Positions 1-9,018 of a DNA stretch of 64,000 nucleotides are shown in pieces. The stretch's first letter is position 1. The number at the start of each line of letters is the position of its first letter. The notes under the pieces are model-generated. The model saw only the letters and a list, made by a program, of their open reading frames with translations, was not told where the DNA came from and did not search any database. The stretch is from Bdellovibrionia bacterium. GTDB lineage: Bacteria > Bdellovibrionota > Bdellovibrionia > Bdellovibrionales > JAGQZY01. The stretch is taken from NCBI GenBank assembly GCA_030424715.1, contig JAUHWH010000010.1:1-64000 (forward strand). The letters run 5' to 3'. The translations under genes and the position numbers were made by a program.

Positions 1-33
1 GTCTCGAACCTCACAGTCCAAGGAGTCCTAGGT

Positions 34-2301
34 ATGGCCACTATCGAGACCACAACGCAACTTGTTGAAAAAACTTACGAAACCACTCGAGCCCGTTTAA
101 AGATTATCAAAGAGCGCTTGCAGCGACCTTTGACGATGGCGGAGAAGGTTCTCTACGGTCACCTCGATGATCCCCAAAACCAAGACTTGGAGCGAGGCAA
201 AAGCTTTCTTATGCTGAGACCCGATCGGGTGGCTATGCAAGACGCGACTGCTCAAATGGCTTTGTTGCAGTTCATGCTCGCGGGCAAAGAAGAAGCAGCC
301 GTTCCCTCGACGGTTCATTGTGACCATTTGATTTTGGCCTACAAAGGCGCCAGTGAAGATATGAAAAACTCAATGATGGAAAACAACGAGGTGTTCAAGT
401 TCTTGGCAACAGCCTCCAGTCGCTATGGCATCGGTTTTTGGAAGCCTGGAGCTGGGATCATCCATCAGGTTGTTCTCGAGAACTATGCCTTTCCGGGTGG
501 TTTGATGATCGGCACGGATTCTCACACGCCAAATGCCGGTGGCCTAGGCATGGTGGCTGTTGGAGTGGGAGGTGCCGATGCCAGTGATGTGATGGCCGGA
601 CTTCCTTGGGAAGTTAAAAACCCGCAAGTGGTCGGTGTGCATTTAAAAGGAAAGTTACAAGGTTGGACCTCCTCAAAAGATGTGATTCTTAAACTTTTGG
701 GCATTTTATCTGTGAAGGGTGGGACCAATCGTATTATCGAATACTTTGGCCCCGGTACCGAGAGTATCTCTTGCACTGGTAAAGCCACGATCACGAACAT
801 GGGCGCGGAGCTTGGAGCGACTTGTTCTTTGTTTCCTTACGACAAGCGCATGAAGGACTATCTAGAAATCACGAATCGCGGTGATCTGGCAAAGATTGCC
901 GATAGCAACAAAGACCTTTTGCACGCGGATGCTGAGGTCGAAGCCGATCCTCAAAAGTACTACGATCAAGTCATTGAAATTGACCTCGACACACTAGAAC
1001 CCCATCTGGTCGGCCCTCACACACCGGACTTGGCTCACTCTCTTTCTGAAATCAAAGAGCACGCTAAGGAAAATGGCTGGGACACTGACCTTTCGGCAGC
1101 CTTGATTGGTTCTTGTACGAACTCGTCTTATGAGGATATCGGCCGCGCCGCCCATGTGGCCGAACAGGCGAAAGCCGCGGGAATCACCAAGATGCCACAA
1201 ACATTTATGGTGTCTCCCGGCTCAAATATGATCCAAAACACCATTGAGCGTGACGGACAAATGAAAACCCTTAATGATGTGGGAGCCACCGTCCTAGCCA
1301 ACGCCTGTGGCCCCTGTATTGGTCAGTGGCGTCGCGATGACTTTAAAAAGGGTGACGTGAACACCATTGTCACAAGCTTCAACCGTAACTTCCGTGGTCG
1401 AAACGATGCCAACCCAGACACTCTTGGTTTTATTGGGAGTCCCGAGACTGTAATGGCTCTCGGCCTGGCCGGTCGTTTGGATTTTAACCCCATCACCGAT
1501 GAACTTGAAACGCCCAACGGAAAAATTAAATTGCAGCCCCCAGAGGCGCCAGAATTTCCAGCCGCAGGTTTTGTAGCTGACCTTGAAGGCTATCAAGAGC
1601 CGCAAGGGAGCGACGTTGACGTCGCTGTGGCGGACGACTCGAAGCGCTTGCAACTGCTCACTCCTTTTCCAGCATGGGAGGGTGACGACCTGACTGATAT
1701 GGTTGTCCTTGCCAAAGCAAAAGGGAAGTGCACCACAGATCACATTAGCCCGGCCGGCAAATGGTTGCGCTTTCGTGGTCACCTCGACAATATCTCTGAT
1801 AATATGCTGATCACCGCTGAGAACGCCTTTGGTGGCGAAGCGGGCACAGGTAAAAACGTGCTCACTGGTGAAACCGGTGTGGCTTTCAGTGCAATCGGTC
1901 GTGATTACAAATCGAAGAATCAAGATTGGATTATCGTTGGTGATGATAATTATGGTGAAGGCTCCAGTCGGGAGCATGCCGCCATGTCGCCGCGCTTTCT
2001 AGGGGCTCGCGCCGTTGTGGTGCGAAGTTTTGCTCGTATTCACGAAACAAACCTTAAAAAGCAAGGCGTCTTGGCCTTGACCTTCGCCAACCCGGCCGAT
2101 TACGAAAAGATTCAAGAGGAAGACCGGGTGGCAGTGAAGGGATTGAAGAGCTTTACTCCCGGCAAGAATCTACAACTTGAGATCACCCATAAAGATGGTG
2201 CGTCGGAGACCGTTGAGCTCAACCACACCTATAACGAAGAACAGATCAAGTGGTTTGAGGCGGGGTCGGCCCTTAATCTTTTACGCGCTCAAGCGGAGTG
2301 A
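34..2301 (+). CDS. acn: aconitate hydratase, mitochondrial type
   Basis: This 755-residue protein interconverts citrate and isocitrate in the TCA cycle, in the cytoplasm. It matches mitochondrial-type aconitase over its full length rather than the roughly 890-residue AcnA or the AcnB form. Visible motifs are DSHTPNAGG (about residue 160), SCTNSSYED (about 360) and ACGPCIGQW (about 430), whose cysteines ligate the 4Fe-4S cluster. The C-terminal swivel domain carries [14 protein letters not shown], which supplies the catalytic Ser/Arg region. An AAGGAG ribosome site lies 8 bases before the ATG. The gene is followed 43 bases later by a small membrane protein. This type is typical of mitochondria and of several delta-proteobacteria and Bacteroidetes. 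The family call is very secure; the symbol is generic. Confidence 0.97.
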   Translation: MATIETTTQLVEKTYETTRARLKIIKERLQRPLTMAEKVLYGHLDDPQNQDLERGKSFLMLRPDRVAMQDATAQMALLQFMLAGKEEAAVPSTVHCDHLILAYKGASEDMKNSMMENNEVFKFLATASSRYGIGFWKPGAGIIHQVVLENYAFPGGLMIGTDSHTPNAGGLGMVAVGVGGADASDVMAGLPWEVKNPQVVGVHLKGKLQGWTSSKDVILKLLGILSVKGGTNRIIEYFGPGTESISCTGKATITNMGAELGATCSLFPYDKRMKDYLEITNRGDLAKIADSNKDLLHADAEVEADPQKYYDQVIEIDLDTLEPHLVGPHTPDLAHSLSEIKEHAKENGWDTDLSAALIGSCTNSSYEDIGRAAHVAEQAKAAGITKMPQTFMVSPGSNMIQNTIERDGQMKTLNDVGATVLANACGPCIGQWRRDDFKKGDVNTIVTSFNRNFRGRNDANPDTLGFIGSPETVMALGLAGRLDFNPITDELETPNGKIKLQPPEAPEFPAAGFVADLEGYQEPQGSDVDVAVADDSKRLQLLTPFPAWEGDDLTDMVVLAKAKGKCTTDHISPAGKWLRFRGHLDNISDNMLITAENAFGGEAGTGKNVLTGETGVAFSAIGRDYKSKNQDWIIVGDDNYGEGSSREHAAMSPRFLGARAVVVRSFARIHETNLKKQGVLALTFANPADYEKIQEEDRVAVKGLKSFTPGKNLQLEITHKDGASETVELNHTYNEEQIKWFEAGSALNLLRAQAE

Positions 2302-2344
2302 ACTTCGGCGAAGATGAAACTTTCGTGAGTGTAGGGTTGGTTCT

Positions 2345-2704
2345 ATGTTGATCAAAGGACTTTTGTTTTCTGTGGCCGCCACAGCACATTTTTGGCTGTG
2401 GGGTCAGTGGTCGTTAGAAGCCTCAATGAGAACATCAATCTTGCTGGTCACTGCAACCCTGATATTTCTATTTTTAGTGGTTTATCCCATTCGATTGTCT
2501 CTGCGGGGAGGCCCATGGCGGACGGTCTTTCATCAATGGTGGATGCAAGCTTTGTTTTATACCTACCTTTTATTGGTGATCGTGATGGGTATTCTATCGT
2601 TTAAGGGATTGATCCAATTTCTGCTACCGATTATCGTTCTACTTCTAGGCCTGTCTGTTTTCTTAAAATACAGATTCAAAAAAACATCTCCGGCTCAGCG
2701 CTGA
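2345..2704 (+). CDS. small integral membrane protein, unknown function
   Basis: The 119-residue product is almost entirely hydrophobic, with about four predicted membrane segments: roughly residues 2-20, 30-48, 65-85 and 90-107. It has a short basic C-terminus. I recognise no family. It lies 43 bases after aconitase on the same strand and may be cotranscribed with it. A hairpin follows at 2719-2750, before the convergent OmpA gene. An internal reading frame at 2392 is a shadow. Membrane localisation is well supported by composition; the function is unknown. Confidence 0.7.
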   Translation: MLIKGLLFSVAATAHFWLWGQWSLEASMRTSILLVTATLIFLFLVVYPIRLSLRGGPWRTVFHQWWMQALFYTYLLLVIVMGILSFKGLIQFLLPIIVLLLGLSVFLKYRFKKTSPAQR

Positions 2705-2718
2705 AGGCGATCGAAGTC

Positions 2719-2750
2719 CAAGCGACTGGGGGTTTTAGCCCCAGTGCTTG
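2719..2750. terminator. hairpin between convergent genes
   Basis: Arms CAAGC-ACTGGGG and CCCCAGT-GCTTG pair around the 7-base loop GTTTTAG, with one bulged G at 2724. The hairpin sits between the ends of the 2345-2704 gene and the convergent OmpA-family gene. No strong T tract follows on either strand, so termination is plausible but unproven. Confidence 0.5.
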
Positions 2751-2757
2751 CATTTGT

Positions 2758-4392
2758 TTACTTGGTAATGACGTTCATCTCGACTCTTCGGTTAAGGAGG
2801 CGTCCTTTTTTTGTTTTGTTGGTAGCGATCGGTCGTGATTCTCCATAGCCCCTAGAAAAGACAAGGTTCGCGGAAATCCCGGTTTGTTTGATCAGGATAC
2901 GTCGAATGGTTCTCGCGCGTAGGCGACTGAGTTTAAGGTTGTATGCCGCCGATCCGACGCCATCAGTGTGTCCTTCGATCACGATCTTTTTTACTCTGTC
3001 TTTGATCCCGTAGACCACATTTATTTTTTTCATAAACCGTTGCCGAGAGCGTTTTGTTAACTGATCCGTGCCGGTGATGAAGTTGAGTTGACCAAGATCA
3101 ATTTTTTGAATTTCTCTTTTTTCGCAACCCCGGTCTGTGACAGGCACCCCGCGACGGGTGTCGGGGCACAGGTCGTAACTGTCAAACACACCATCGTTGT
3201 CAGAATCCACTTCATCAAGGCTGGCGACGGCGCCGCCGGCGATTGCGCAACCAAAGTCGTCGACCCGAGTTTTAGGTGAGGTCCCGGGGCATTCGTCTTG
3301 CGCGTTATCAACACCGTCGAAGTCATCATCGAGAATGCCACGGTCGGCCACCATCGGGCAGCCCGTGCGATCAACCAAAGTATTGGGCGGAGTGCCAGCA
3401 CAACGGTCCCTGCGGTCTGGAATACCATCATTATCACGATCTCTGAACTCATAGCCAGGAACCTTGCCGCCCGTTTGCCCAGGGACTCTCGCTCTATCCT
3501 CAGGAGGCCCAAAGTACCAGTTGAGACCGGCATAGATCCTGAGATCTGGGGTCGCCAAACCACTGTAGAGTCCTCTTGTGACACCAATCTGACCAGAGAG
3601 CCGTTGGTAAAATTTCTTTTTGAGCCCGAGGAGGGCCTCGAGGTTTGAGAATTCACGATCGGTATTGTTGAGAGGCGAGTTTGTGGGGCTTGAGCCGTAA
3701 AGCTCTCCGATCAACTGAGTGTCCAAACTCGACAACAGATAGTTGAGTCCCAGCGAGTAGAAAAATTGATTTTCGATCGGCCCAATGCCAGGGTAGGCGT
3801 CTCCTGAGTTTCTCAGGCGAAATCCCAAGTTGGCGGCCCATCGTAAATTGCGAGAGCTATAACGCTCGTAAAACCCACCCAGTGCCAGCGCCGGACCGGG
3901 GGTGATGCCGAGAAAGGGATTGTTGTCGATGTTGTTAAAAGTCACCGCCATCAGAGTTCCCAGTTTTGCCGTCTTGTTGTTAACCAAGCGTATTTTCGAA
4001 TCGATCCGAAAAGCCTCTCGGCCGGTATCAGCAACAAACGAAGAAAGATTGCGGTCTGAGGTTTCGTTAATCATGTTGGTCATACTAAACCCAATACTCC
4101 AACCCTTTATGACACCAACAGCACCATGAATATTCGTAGCCATTCGGTTGTTGTCGGAGGTCCCGGGGCCATTAGCTGGGTGGGGGAGCGTGTTGCTCGC
4201 AAAGTCGAGAAAAAGCCCAAGGTTAAAATGTCCTGACTCATGGATCTCACCGGATTCGACTGTACTGTAGCCCAAGCCGTCGGTGGTTGGGTTGAAGGTT
4301 TGAAAATCGGAGCCAATAATATTGGCCAGACCTGTTGAGGAAATAAGAAGGAAGCTGAGGTTGATACCAAAAAACCATTTGAAAAGAGTCAT
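2758..4392 (-). CDS. OmpA-family outer membrane protein with thrombospondin type-3 repeats
   Basis: A 544-residue secreted protein with a signal peptide (about residues 1-23, ending GLANIIG). A beta-strand-rich region follows (about 25-300), probably an outer-membrane barrel. Three Asp-rich calcium-binding TSP3-like repeats come next (about 318-430; for example DRDNDGIPDRRDRC and DSDNDGVFDSYDLC). The C-terminal OmpA/MotB peptidoglycan-binding domain (about 435-542) has IEGHTDGVGSAAYNLKLSRLR and a terminal NRRVEM. The order barrel, TSP3 linker, OmpA is the OprF-like architecture that links the outer membrane to the cell wall. It is transcribed alone. The domain calls are firm; the barrel is inferred from composition and context. 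Confidence 0.9.
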   Translation of the reverse strand: MTLFKWFFGINLSFLLISSTGLANIIGSDFQTFNPTTDGLGYSTVESGEIHESGHFNLGLFLDFASNTLPHPANGPGTSDNNRMATNIHGAVGVIKGWSIGFSMTNMINETSDRNLSSFVADTGREAFRIDSKIRLVNNKTAKLGTLMAVTFNNIDNNPFLGITPGPALALGGFYERYSSRNLRWAANLGFRLRNSGDAYPGIGPIENQFFYSLGLNYLLSSLDTQLIGELYGSSPTNSPLNNTDREFSNLEALLGLKKKFYQRLSGQIGVTRGLYSGLATPDLRIYAGLNWYFGPPEDRARVPGQTGGKVPGYEFRDRDNDGIPDRRDRCAGTPPNTLVDRTGCPMVADRGILDDDFDGVDNAQDECPGTSPKTRVDDFGCAIAGGAVASLDEVDSDNDGVFDSYDLCPDTRRGVPVTDRGCEKREIQKIDLGQLNFITGTDQLTKRSRQRFMKKINVVYGIKDRVKKIVIEGHTDGVGSAAYNLKLSRLRARTIRRILIKQTGISANLVFSRGYGESRPIATNKTKKGRLLNRRVEMNVITK

Positions 4393-4549
4393 GCTGTCAC
4401 CTTGGTTGAAAATAGGGTTTCTCTTCTTTACATCTCAAGACTAATCGTCTGTCGTAAAAGAGTCACTTCGCAACAAAAAAAAGGGACATGCCCAAGTCCG
4501 TAAACCAGCCCAACAGCCAGTGGCTGGAGCGGCTACCGAATAGGGGCAC

Positions 4550-5092
4550 TTATTGGTAAGTGAATAGGTAGCGAGTGTGAAGCGAATCTTCACCGGTGGT
4601 TTGATAGATTTCAACAACGGGACCCGAAATGGTGTATCCGTATTGATTCATCCAGTCTTTGACGTAAGGGTAGACTTTGATTGGCCCCAGAGAGGGCGAG
4701 CCCTCAAAGTGAGCCACTAAATATTCTTTTTTCGGAAGACTTTCAGAGACAAACTCCCCTTGTTTAACCAGGACCTCGAGAGCCGCGCTGGGATTAGTGA
4801 AAGCACAGCCCCCGTGGCTCACCAGGCGATCATGTTCCACTGTATTGGGATCATGCAAATAACGGCCGAAAGCCAGGGGACAAGGCATGCCCTTGTCTTT
4901 GAAATAGTTTTCAACTCCGTCGATGACCTTGGCAATTTTGTGATACGGCCCTTGATGGACTTTATAGACGAGGTAGAAGGGGCCTTGTTCACCGGAGGCT
5001 ATGGTTACGGGTTTGAGGTATCCGGTTCGGTAAACCACGAAAGCAGCGATACCAAGCAGCAGGGCTATTGTGATGGCGAAAGCCTTTCCCAT
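4550..5092 (-). CDS. membrane-anchored GyrI-like (effector-binding) domain protein
   Basis: This 180-residue protein has an N-terminal membrane anchor (about residues 4-22), followed by a GyrI/AraC effector-binding-like domain. Supporting segments are FYLVYKVHQGPYHKIAKVI near residue 42 and the C-terminal half with YPYVKDWMNQYGY and VVEIYQTTGED. The family binds small molecules, and some members are hydrolases or sit in SOUL/GyrI-type folds. Here the domain would be outside the cytoplasm if the anchor is an uncleaved signal. The AAAGGATG ribosome site is 6 bases before the start. It lies 13 bases after the biotin ligase gene on the same strand, so it may be the last gene of the operon running from 7811. 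Function is unknown. Confidence 0.75.
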   Translation of the reverse strand: MGKAFAITIALLLGIAAFVVYRTGYLKPVTIASGEQGPFYLVYKVHQGPYHKIAKVIDGVENYFKDKGMPCPLAFGRYLHDPNTVEHDRLVSHGGCAFTNPSAALEVLVKQGEFVSESLPKKEYLVAHFEGSPSLGPIKVYPYVKDWMNQYGYTISGPVVEIYQTTGEDSLHTRYLFTYQ

Positions 5093-5105
5093 GTTTCATC
5101 CTTTT

Positions 5106-5816
5106 TTACAGATTCATCCAAGACGTGACACCCGAAGGGCCGTGCAAATCGCATTGGGGCGAAACATCGGTGTACTGCTGGTCCTCGGGTAGGCCAGAGT
5201 TCAGTGCCTCAAGCAAATCGTCACGGTCGTCTTCTGACAATTCTTTGAGGGCGCCTTTTTCAATGGCGATGAGGAACTGGTTGTACAAATATTTGCAAAA
5301 ATCAGCCCAAAGCTGTCTTACGTTCTGGGTGTGATCTGCAAGAGATGCTGTGGGGGTATCAATCTTGGGAGCGCCGAAGGCGTTCAGCCCTAGGCCGATG
5401 TAGACAGAGGCCACCGGACCTTGTTGGTCGACTTCAACCAGAAGTCCGCTGAGCTTACCCTCTCCGAGATACATGTCGTTGGGGGCTTTCAAGCGTAGAG
5501 GGAGTGATGAGTCAAAAACAAAAAGTGATTCGTAGAGAGCCAGCCCCAAAAGAGGGGTGAGTAAGGGCTGTGGCGGCTTGTCGGTTTTAAAGCACCAAGT
5601 GCTCAGTAAGATCTCGCCGTCGCCAAGGTTTTGCCACGACTGGTCGCCGCGACCGCGACCTTTTGTTTGATGGTCGGCAAGATACAAGCAGAAATCCTGC
5701 TGTGACTGGCTGAACTCCGCCTTTGCCACATCGTTGGTGCTGGTGATCTCAGGATAGTATTGGCTCTTTAGATTTTTGGTTTGCGCCCATTCGTGGGTGA
5801 GCAAATTAATCGACAT
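5106..5816 (-). CDS. birA: biotin--[acetyl-CoA-carboxylase] ligase
   Basis: The product of about 236 residues attaches biotin to the acetyl-CoA carboxylase carrier protein. It has the catalytic ligase domain only. STNDVAKAEF contacts substrate, GRGRGDQSW (about residues 53-61) is the biotinyl-AMP loop, and LRLKAPNDMYLGEGKLSGLLVE supplies the catalytic lysine strand. It lacks the N-terminal helix-turn-helix of E. coli BirA, so no repressor role is expected. I place the start at the ATG at 5816 because GGAG lies 6 bases upstream and the nadC stop is only 2 bases before it; a longer reading to 5828 would run into nadC. Translational coupling to nadC is likely. Confidence 0.9.
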   Translation of the reverse strand: MSINLLTHEWAQTKNLKSQYYPEITSTNDVAKAEFSQSQQDFCLYLADHQTKGRGRGDQSWQNLGDGEILLSTWCFKTDKPPQPLLTPLLGLALYESLFVFDSSLPLRLKAPNDMYLGEGKLSGLLVEVDQQGPVASVYIGLGLNAFGAPKIDTPTASLADHTQNVRQLWADFCKYLYNQFLIAIEKGALKELSEDDRDDLLEALNSGLPEDQQYTDVSPQCDLHGPSGVTSWMNL

Positions 5817-5818
5817 GT

Positions 5819-6637
5819 TTAACTCCACTCAAACAGTAATGAAAAATCAGCATTTTTAACAGAATGAGTTAATGCCCCGACGCTGATGAAGTCAACACCG
5901 AGCGCCGCAACGCTACTGATTCGCTCCAAAGTCATATTGCCACTGGCTTCAGTTTCAATCTCTTTGGGAATGACCGCCAGACAGGCGCTCATGGCGTCGT
6001 TCGTCATATTGTCTAACATGATTCGTTGCACCCCCAGAGACACCGCTAACTTCACTTCTGCAATATTCTGAGTCTCAACTTCAATGGGAGTCGTGGTCGC
6101 TTGCTGCACCATCAACACACATTCTTTGAAGCCACCGGCAATGGCAATATGGTTCTCCTTGATCAACACACCATCACTCAAATTTTGACGATGATTGGTT
6201 CCGCCCCCATCCACCACAGCTTGCTTGGCGAGGTCGCGGTAGAGGGGCAGGGTTTTGCGAGTGTCCAGTATCTTTGTGTGAGTGCCCTGACAAGCCTTCA
6301 CATACTCTTGGGTTTGGGTGGCGATCCCTGATAAAAAACCGAGAAAGTTCAAAGCCACTCGTTCGGCCTTAATCAAAGCGATCAAGTTTCCTTTGATATC
6401 GGCCACGGTTTGTCCGGCAAGAACTTCATCCCCAGGCTTAAAGTGCCAGTGAGTGTCGAGCTCAGTGTCCCCATGTTTTAGAGTTTGAGAGAAAAGAGTT
6501 GAACCAGAGAGAACAAGGTCTTGTTTTGCAACGAGTTTAGCCAGGCCAAATTTGTTTTCAACCTTAAGGGCTTCAGTGGTGATGTCACCAGTGGGAATGT
6601 CCTCGGCAAAAGCCTGTTTGATCAGGCTTTCAGTCAT
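5819..6637 (-). CDS. nadC: nicotinate-nucleotide pyrophosphorylase (carboxylating)
   Basis: This protein of about 272 residues converts quinolinate and PRPP to nicotinate mononucleotide in de novo NAD synthesis. The family signature runs DTRKTLPLYRDLAKQAVVDGG, then GTNHRQNLSDGVLIKENH, with the catalytic Arg, Lys and His residues present. IEVETQNIAEV and IMLDNMTNDAM form the phosphate-side barrel strands. The ATG at 6637 starts MTESLIKQAFAEDIPTGDIT, which fits NadC N-termini; a GTG at 6658 in frame is possible. The start lies inside the end of the upstream REC-domain gene (stop at 6630), so the two are translationally coupled. NadA and NadB are not in the window. Confidence 0.95.
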   Translation of the reverse strand: MTESLIKQAFAEDIPTGDITTEALKVENKFGLAKLVAKQDLVLSGSTLFSQTLKHGDTELDTHWHFKPGDEVLAGQTVADIKGNLIALIKAERVALNFLGFLSGIATQTQEYVKACQGTHTKILDTRKTLPLYRDLAKQAVVDGGGTNHRQNLSDGVLIKENHIAIAGGFKECVLMVQQATTTPIEVETQNIAEVKLAVSLGVQRIMLDNMTNDAMSACLAVIPKEIETEASGNMTLERISSVAALGVDFISVGALTHSVKNADFSLLFEWS

Positions 6638-7811
6638 TGGGCGAGGGACGATTGGCACTTTTTAGGTTGATCTCTTGTTGCAAGACTTTGTCCAGCTCTT
6701 CTCGGATGACTTTTTCCATGATCAGAGGGAGCTGGTCGGCAATGATTGTCTTGAGTATCTTACGGGTTTCCGAGCGGATGATGTGTTCTGTCTCTTCAGG
6801 AGATATCGTCTCAAAGTCAGGCGCAGCCTTATGTGGAGCCGGGCCCGCATCAGTCATTAAGGTTTTGGTTAACTCCGGTGCCGTCGCCGCTGAGTTTTTG
6901 GTGGGGCTATTGGGTTTATATAAGAAATCATCGAGGTTGATCTTTTTTTCGTTGCCCAAATCCATGGACTGAAATTGATCCATGTCTCCGTCACCATCGT
7001 CAGCGCTCGTCGTTGCTAGGGCGCTGTCCTGCAGGGGCTTTGCTTCCCACTCGTCGTCATTGGAAGCTTGCATTTCGGGCTCCTTAGCGGATGGGTTGTT
7101 GTTGGTAGTCACTTCGTACATGTCAAAAGAAAGGTCAGAGTCTACGTCATCGGACGGGTTGTTAAAAAAAGAAGTGGAAGAGACCTCGTCATCACTTTCG
7201 TTTTCTGCGTCTTCCTGTTCAAGAGCGAGGTCGGCGTCGCCTAAAGCGGCGTCATCCAGTGAAAATACCGAAGTCTCAGCCTCTTTGTGGCTGACAATAG
7301 AGCGGGTGTCTTCTGCTTCTTCATTTTCTGTAGAGCCTTCAATTTTGACACTGTCTTGCATTTCTTTGTTTTTTTCTTCTTCAACGAAATCTTTCGTGAT
7401 GCTTTTGGGGAACTCCAAGAACTCAGAAATTTTTTGGCTCTGAGCCGCTTCAACCAAGGAGGTGATAAGGTTTCGCATCTTCTCGACGTCAAAGGGCTTT
7501 TCCAGTTCTCCTTGAGCTCCGGATTCTTTGTATTTGCTCTGGTCGAGCTCCATAAATGAGCTCCACATCAATACAACAGGAGTTTGGGAGAGTTCATCAC
7601 TCTGCTTAACTTCAAGGCACACTTCGTAGCCGTTCTTCTTTTGCAACAGAATGTCGGCAAAAATAATGTGGGGCTTATAGGAGAGAGCCACCTCAAGGAC
7701 ATCCAGTCCATTGTGGACGCTCTTCACTTCAGCACCAAAATCTTGGAGGCCCATTTGAAAGACTTTGCGGATGGAGGCACTTTCATCGGCAAGTAAGACG
7801 CGCAACGACAT
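6630..7811 (-). CDS. response regulator: REC domain, acidic linker, PopZ/DUF2497-like C-terminal helices
   Basis: A 393-residue protein. Residues 1-120 form a CheY-like receiver with acidic pocket D9/E10, phospho-acceptor D53 (in HIIFADILLQKKNG), S84 and K105 (EKPFD). Residues about 125-330 are very acidic and low in complexity, so probably disordered. The last 58 residues are amphipathic helices, including IADQLPLIMEKVIREELDKV. This is very like the C-terminal multimerisation module of PopZ (DUF2497). There is no DNA-binding output domain. I infer a polar scaffold or signalling adaptor rather than a transcription factor. It is the first gene of a minus-strand operon with nadC and birA. The receiver call is firm; the PopZ resemblance is by eye. 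Confidence 0.8.
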   Translation of the reverse strand: MSLRVLLADESASIRKVFQMGLQDFGAEVKSVHNGLDVLEVALSYKPHIIFADILLQKKNGYEVCLEVKQSDELSQTPVVLMWSSFMELDQSKYKESGAQGELEKPFDVEKMRNLITSLVEAAQSQKISEFLEFPKSITKDFVEEEKNKEMQDSVKIEGSTENEEAEDTRSIVSHKEAETSVFSLDDAALGDADLALEQEDAENESDDEVSSTSFFNNPSDDVDSDLSFDMYEVTTNNNPSAKEPEMQASNDDEWEAKPLQDSALATTSADDGDGDMDQFQSMDLGNEKKINLDDFLYKPNSPTKNSAATAPELTKTLMTDAGPAPHKAAPDFETISPEETEHIIRSETRKILKTIIADQLPLIMEKVIREELDKVLQQEINLKSANRPSPND

Positions 7812-7860
7812 ATAGTAAGTAAAGACTTCTTTTGAATTGGAGTCAAGAGGCTAGGCTTAC

Positions 7861-7890
7861 TTGACGCCCTAATTGGACCCTTTTTACAAT
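7861..7890 (+). promoter_or_regulatory. sigma70-type promoter of lptG, probably leaderless
   Basis: TTGACG (7861-7866) and TACAAT (7885-7890) are separated by 18 bases. Both boxes differ from consensus by one base. A transcript would start near 7896-7898, exactly at the GTG start codon of the lptG-like gene, and no ribosome-binding site is present. This suggests a leaderless message. Confidence 0.6.
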
Positions 7891-7895
7891 GGGGG

Positions 7896-8975
7896 GTGTT
7901 CAATCTTGTCGATCGCTACATTTCAAAAGCTTTTTTAACCAACTTTGTTGCGGGGCTCGTGGTTTTTTTAACCTTGTTCTTTGTCATCGATTTTATGACT
8001 CAGATCACCCGCTTCGATGTCTCCCTGGGAACTTTGGGGCGTTACTACGGCGCCTACTGCTTTGAAATCATTTATCAGTTTATCCCTGTGGCTGCCATGG
8101 TCGGAGTTATTTTTACCCTCTCAAGTTTAAATAAGAGTCGTGAGCTAACCGCCCTTTTTAGTCTAGGTATGAGTTTGACCAGGGTTCTTATGCCCATCTT
8201 TTTTTGGATTTCTCTGTTGGTGGGATTGTCTTTTTATATTGGGGATCAAGTGGTGCCGGTCACCAAAAAGAAAAAAGATTACATTTATTATGTCGAGATG
8301 AAAAAGCAACCGGGGTTGTATTCAACGGTTAAAACCAACAAGATCTGGTACCGCTCGGATAATATTATTTTTAATATTAAACTTCTGGATCCCGACAAAA
8401 GAAAAGCCTATGGCGTGACGTTTTATTACTTCTCACCGGATTGGAAGCTGCAGCAGGTGATCTCCTCAGGGGAGGCGACGATTGGCGACAATGGTTGGGA
8501 CTTGGACAAAGGGACCATCACCTTGTTTGTGCAAGATTTCAACACCCCTTTGGTAAAAAACTTTGATAGTAAAACCATCGCCATGACTGAAGAGCTGGCA
8601 GACATTCAAACCACCAGTTCTGCGTCGGACTTTTTGAGCTTCCGGCAGTTGGGGCGCTACATTTCAAAAAACAAGGAGGCGGGTCTTAACATGACAGCCT
8701 TTGAAGTCGACTATCACAACAAGCTGAGTTTTCCGTTCACGATCTTCGTGATGGCGCTCATCGGGGTGCCCTTCGTAATCACCCATCAGCGCTCCGGTGG
8801 CATGGCAAAAAATGTGGGGCTCATTCTGTTAATGACCTTTTCCTTTTGGGTGATGCATTCGTCGATGATGTCATTGGGGCGCCATGGGCAGCTCCCCCCG
8901 ATTTTGGCCACATGGGGGCCCAACTTGGTGATGATGCTGGCGACTTTTCTGAGCTTTCGGTGGTCAAAAACTTAA
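7896..8975 (+). CDS. lptG: LptF/LptG family permease (lipopolysaccharide export)
   Basis: This 359-residue inner-membrane protein belongs to the YjgP/YjgQ family, which with LptB extracts lipopolysaccharide for transport to the outer membrane. It begins LVDRYISKAFLTNFVAG, the usual N-terminus of LptG. Three membrane segments fill about residues 12-125, a large periplasmic beta-jellyroll spans about 130-260, and three more helices end the protein (about 275-355). GTG at 7896 is the only start that keeps this N-terminus. No Shine-Dalgarno is visible, and a good promoter ends 5 bases upstream. I see only one LptF/G-type gene here; LptF versus LptG is not certain. The def gene follows 43 bases later. 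Confidence 0.88.
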   Translation: MFNLVDRYISKAFLTNFVAGLVVFLTLFFVIDFMTQITRFDVSLGTLGRYYGAYCFEIIYQFIPVAAMVGVIFTLSSLNKSRELTALFSLGMSLTRVLMPIFFWISLLVGLSFYIGDQVVPVTKKKKDYIYYVEMKKQPGLYSTVKTNKIWYRSDNIIFNIKLLDPDKRKAYGVTFYYFSPDWKLQQVISSGEATIGDNGWDLDKGTITLFVQDFNTPLVKNFDSKTIAMTEELADIQTTSSASDFLSFRQLGRYISKNKEAGLNMTAFEVDYHNKLSFPFTIFVMALIGVPFVITHQRSGGMAKNVGLILLMTFSFWVMHSSMMSLGRHGQLPPILATWGPNLVMMLATFLSFRWSKT

Positions 8976-9018
8976 GGGGCTGATTGCCTTTTCCAGCGGG
9001 ATTCGCTATGGATAGGTC

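Noticed and set aside
1294-1977. 227-residue minus-strand open frame
   Set aside because: It lies wholly antisense to the aconitase gene, has no ribosome site, and its protein composition is atypical; it is a shadow.
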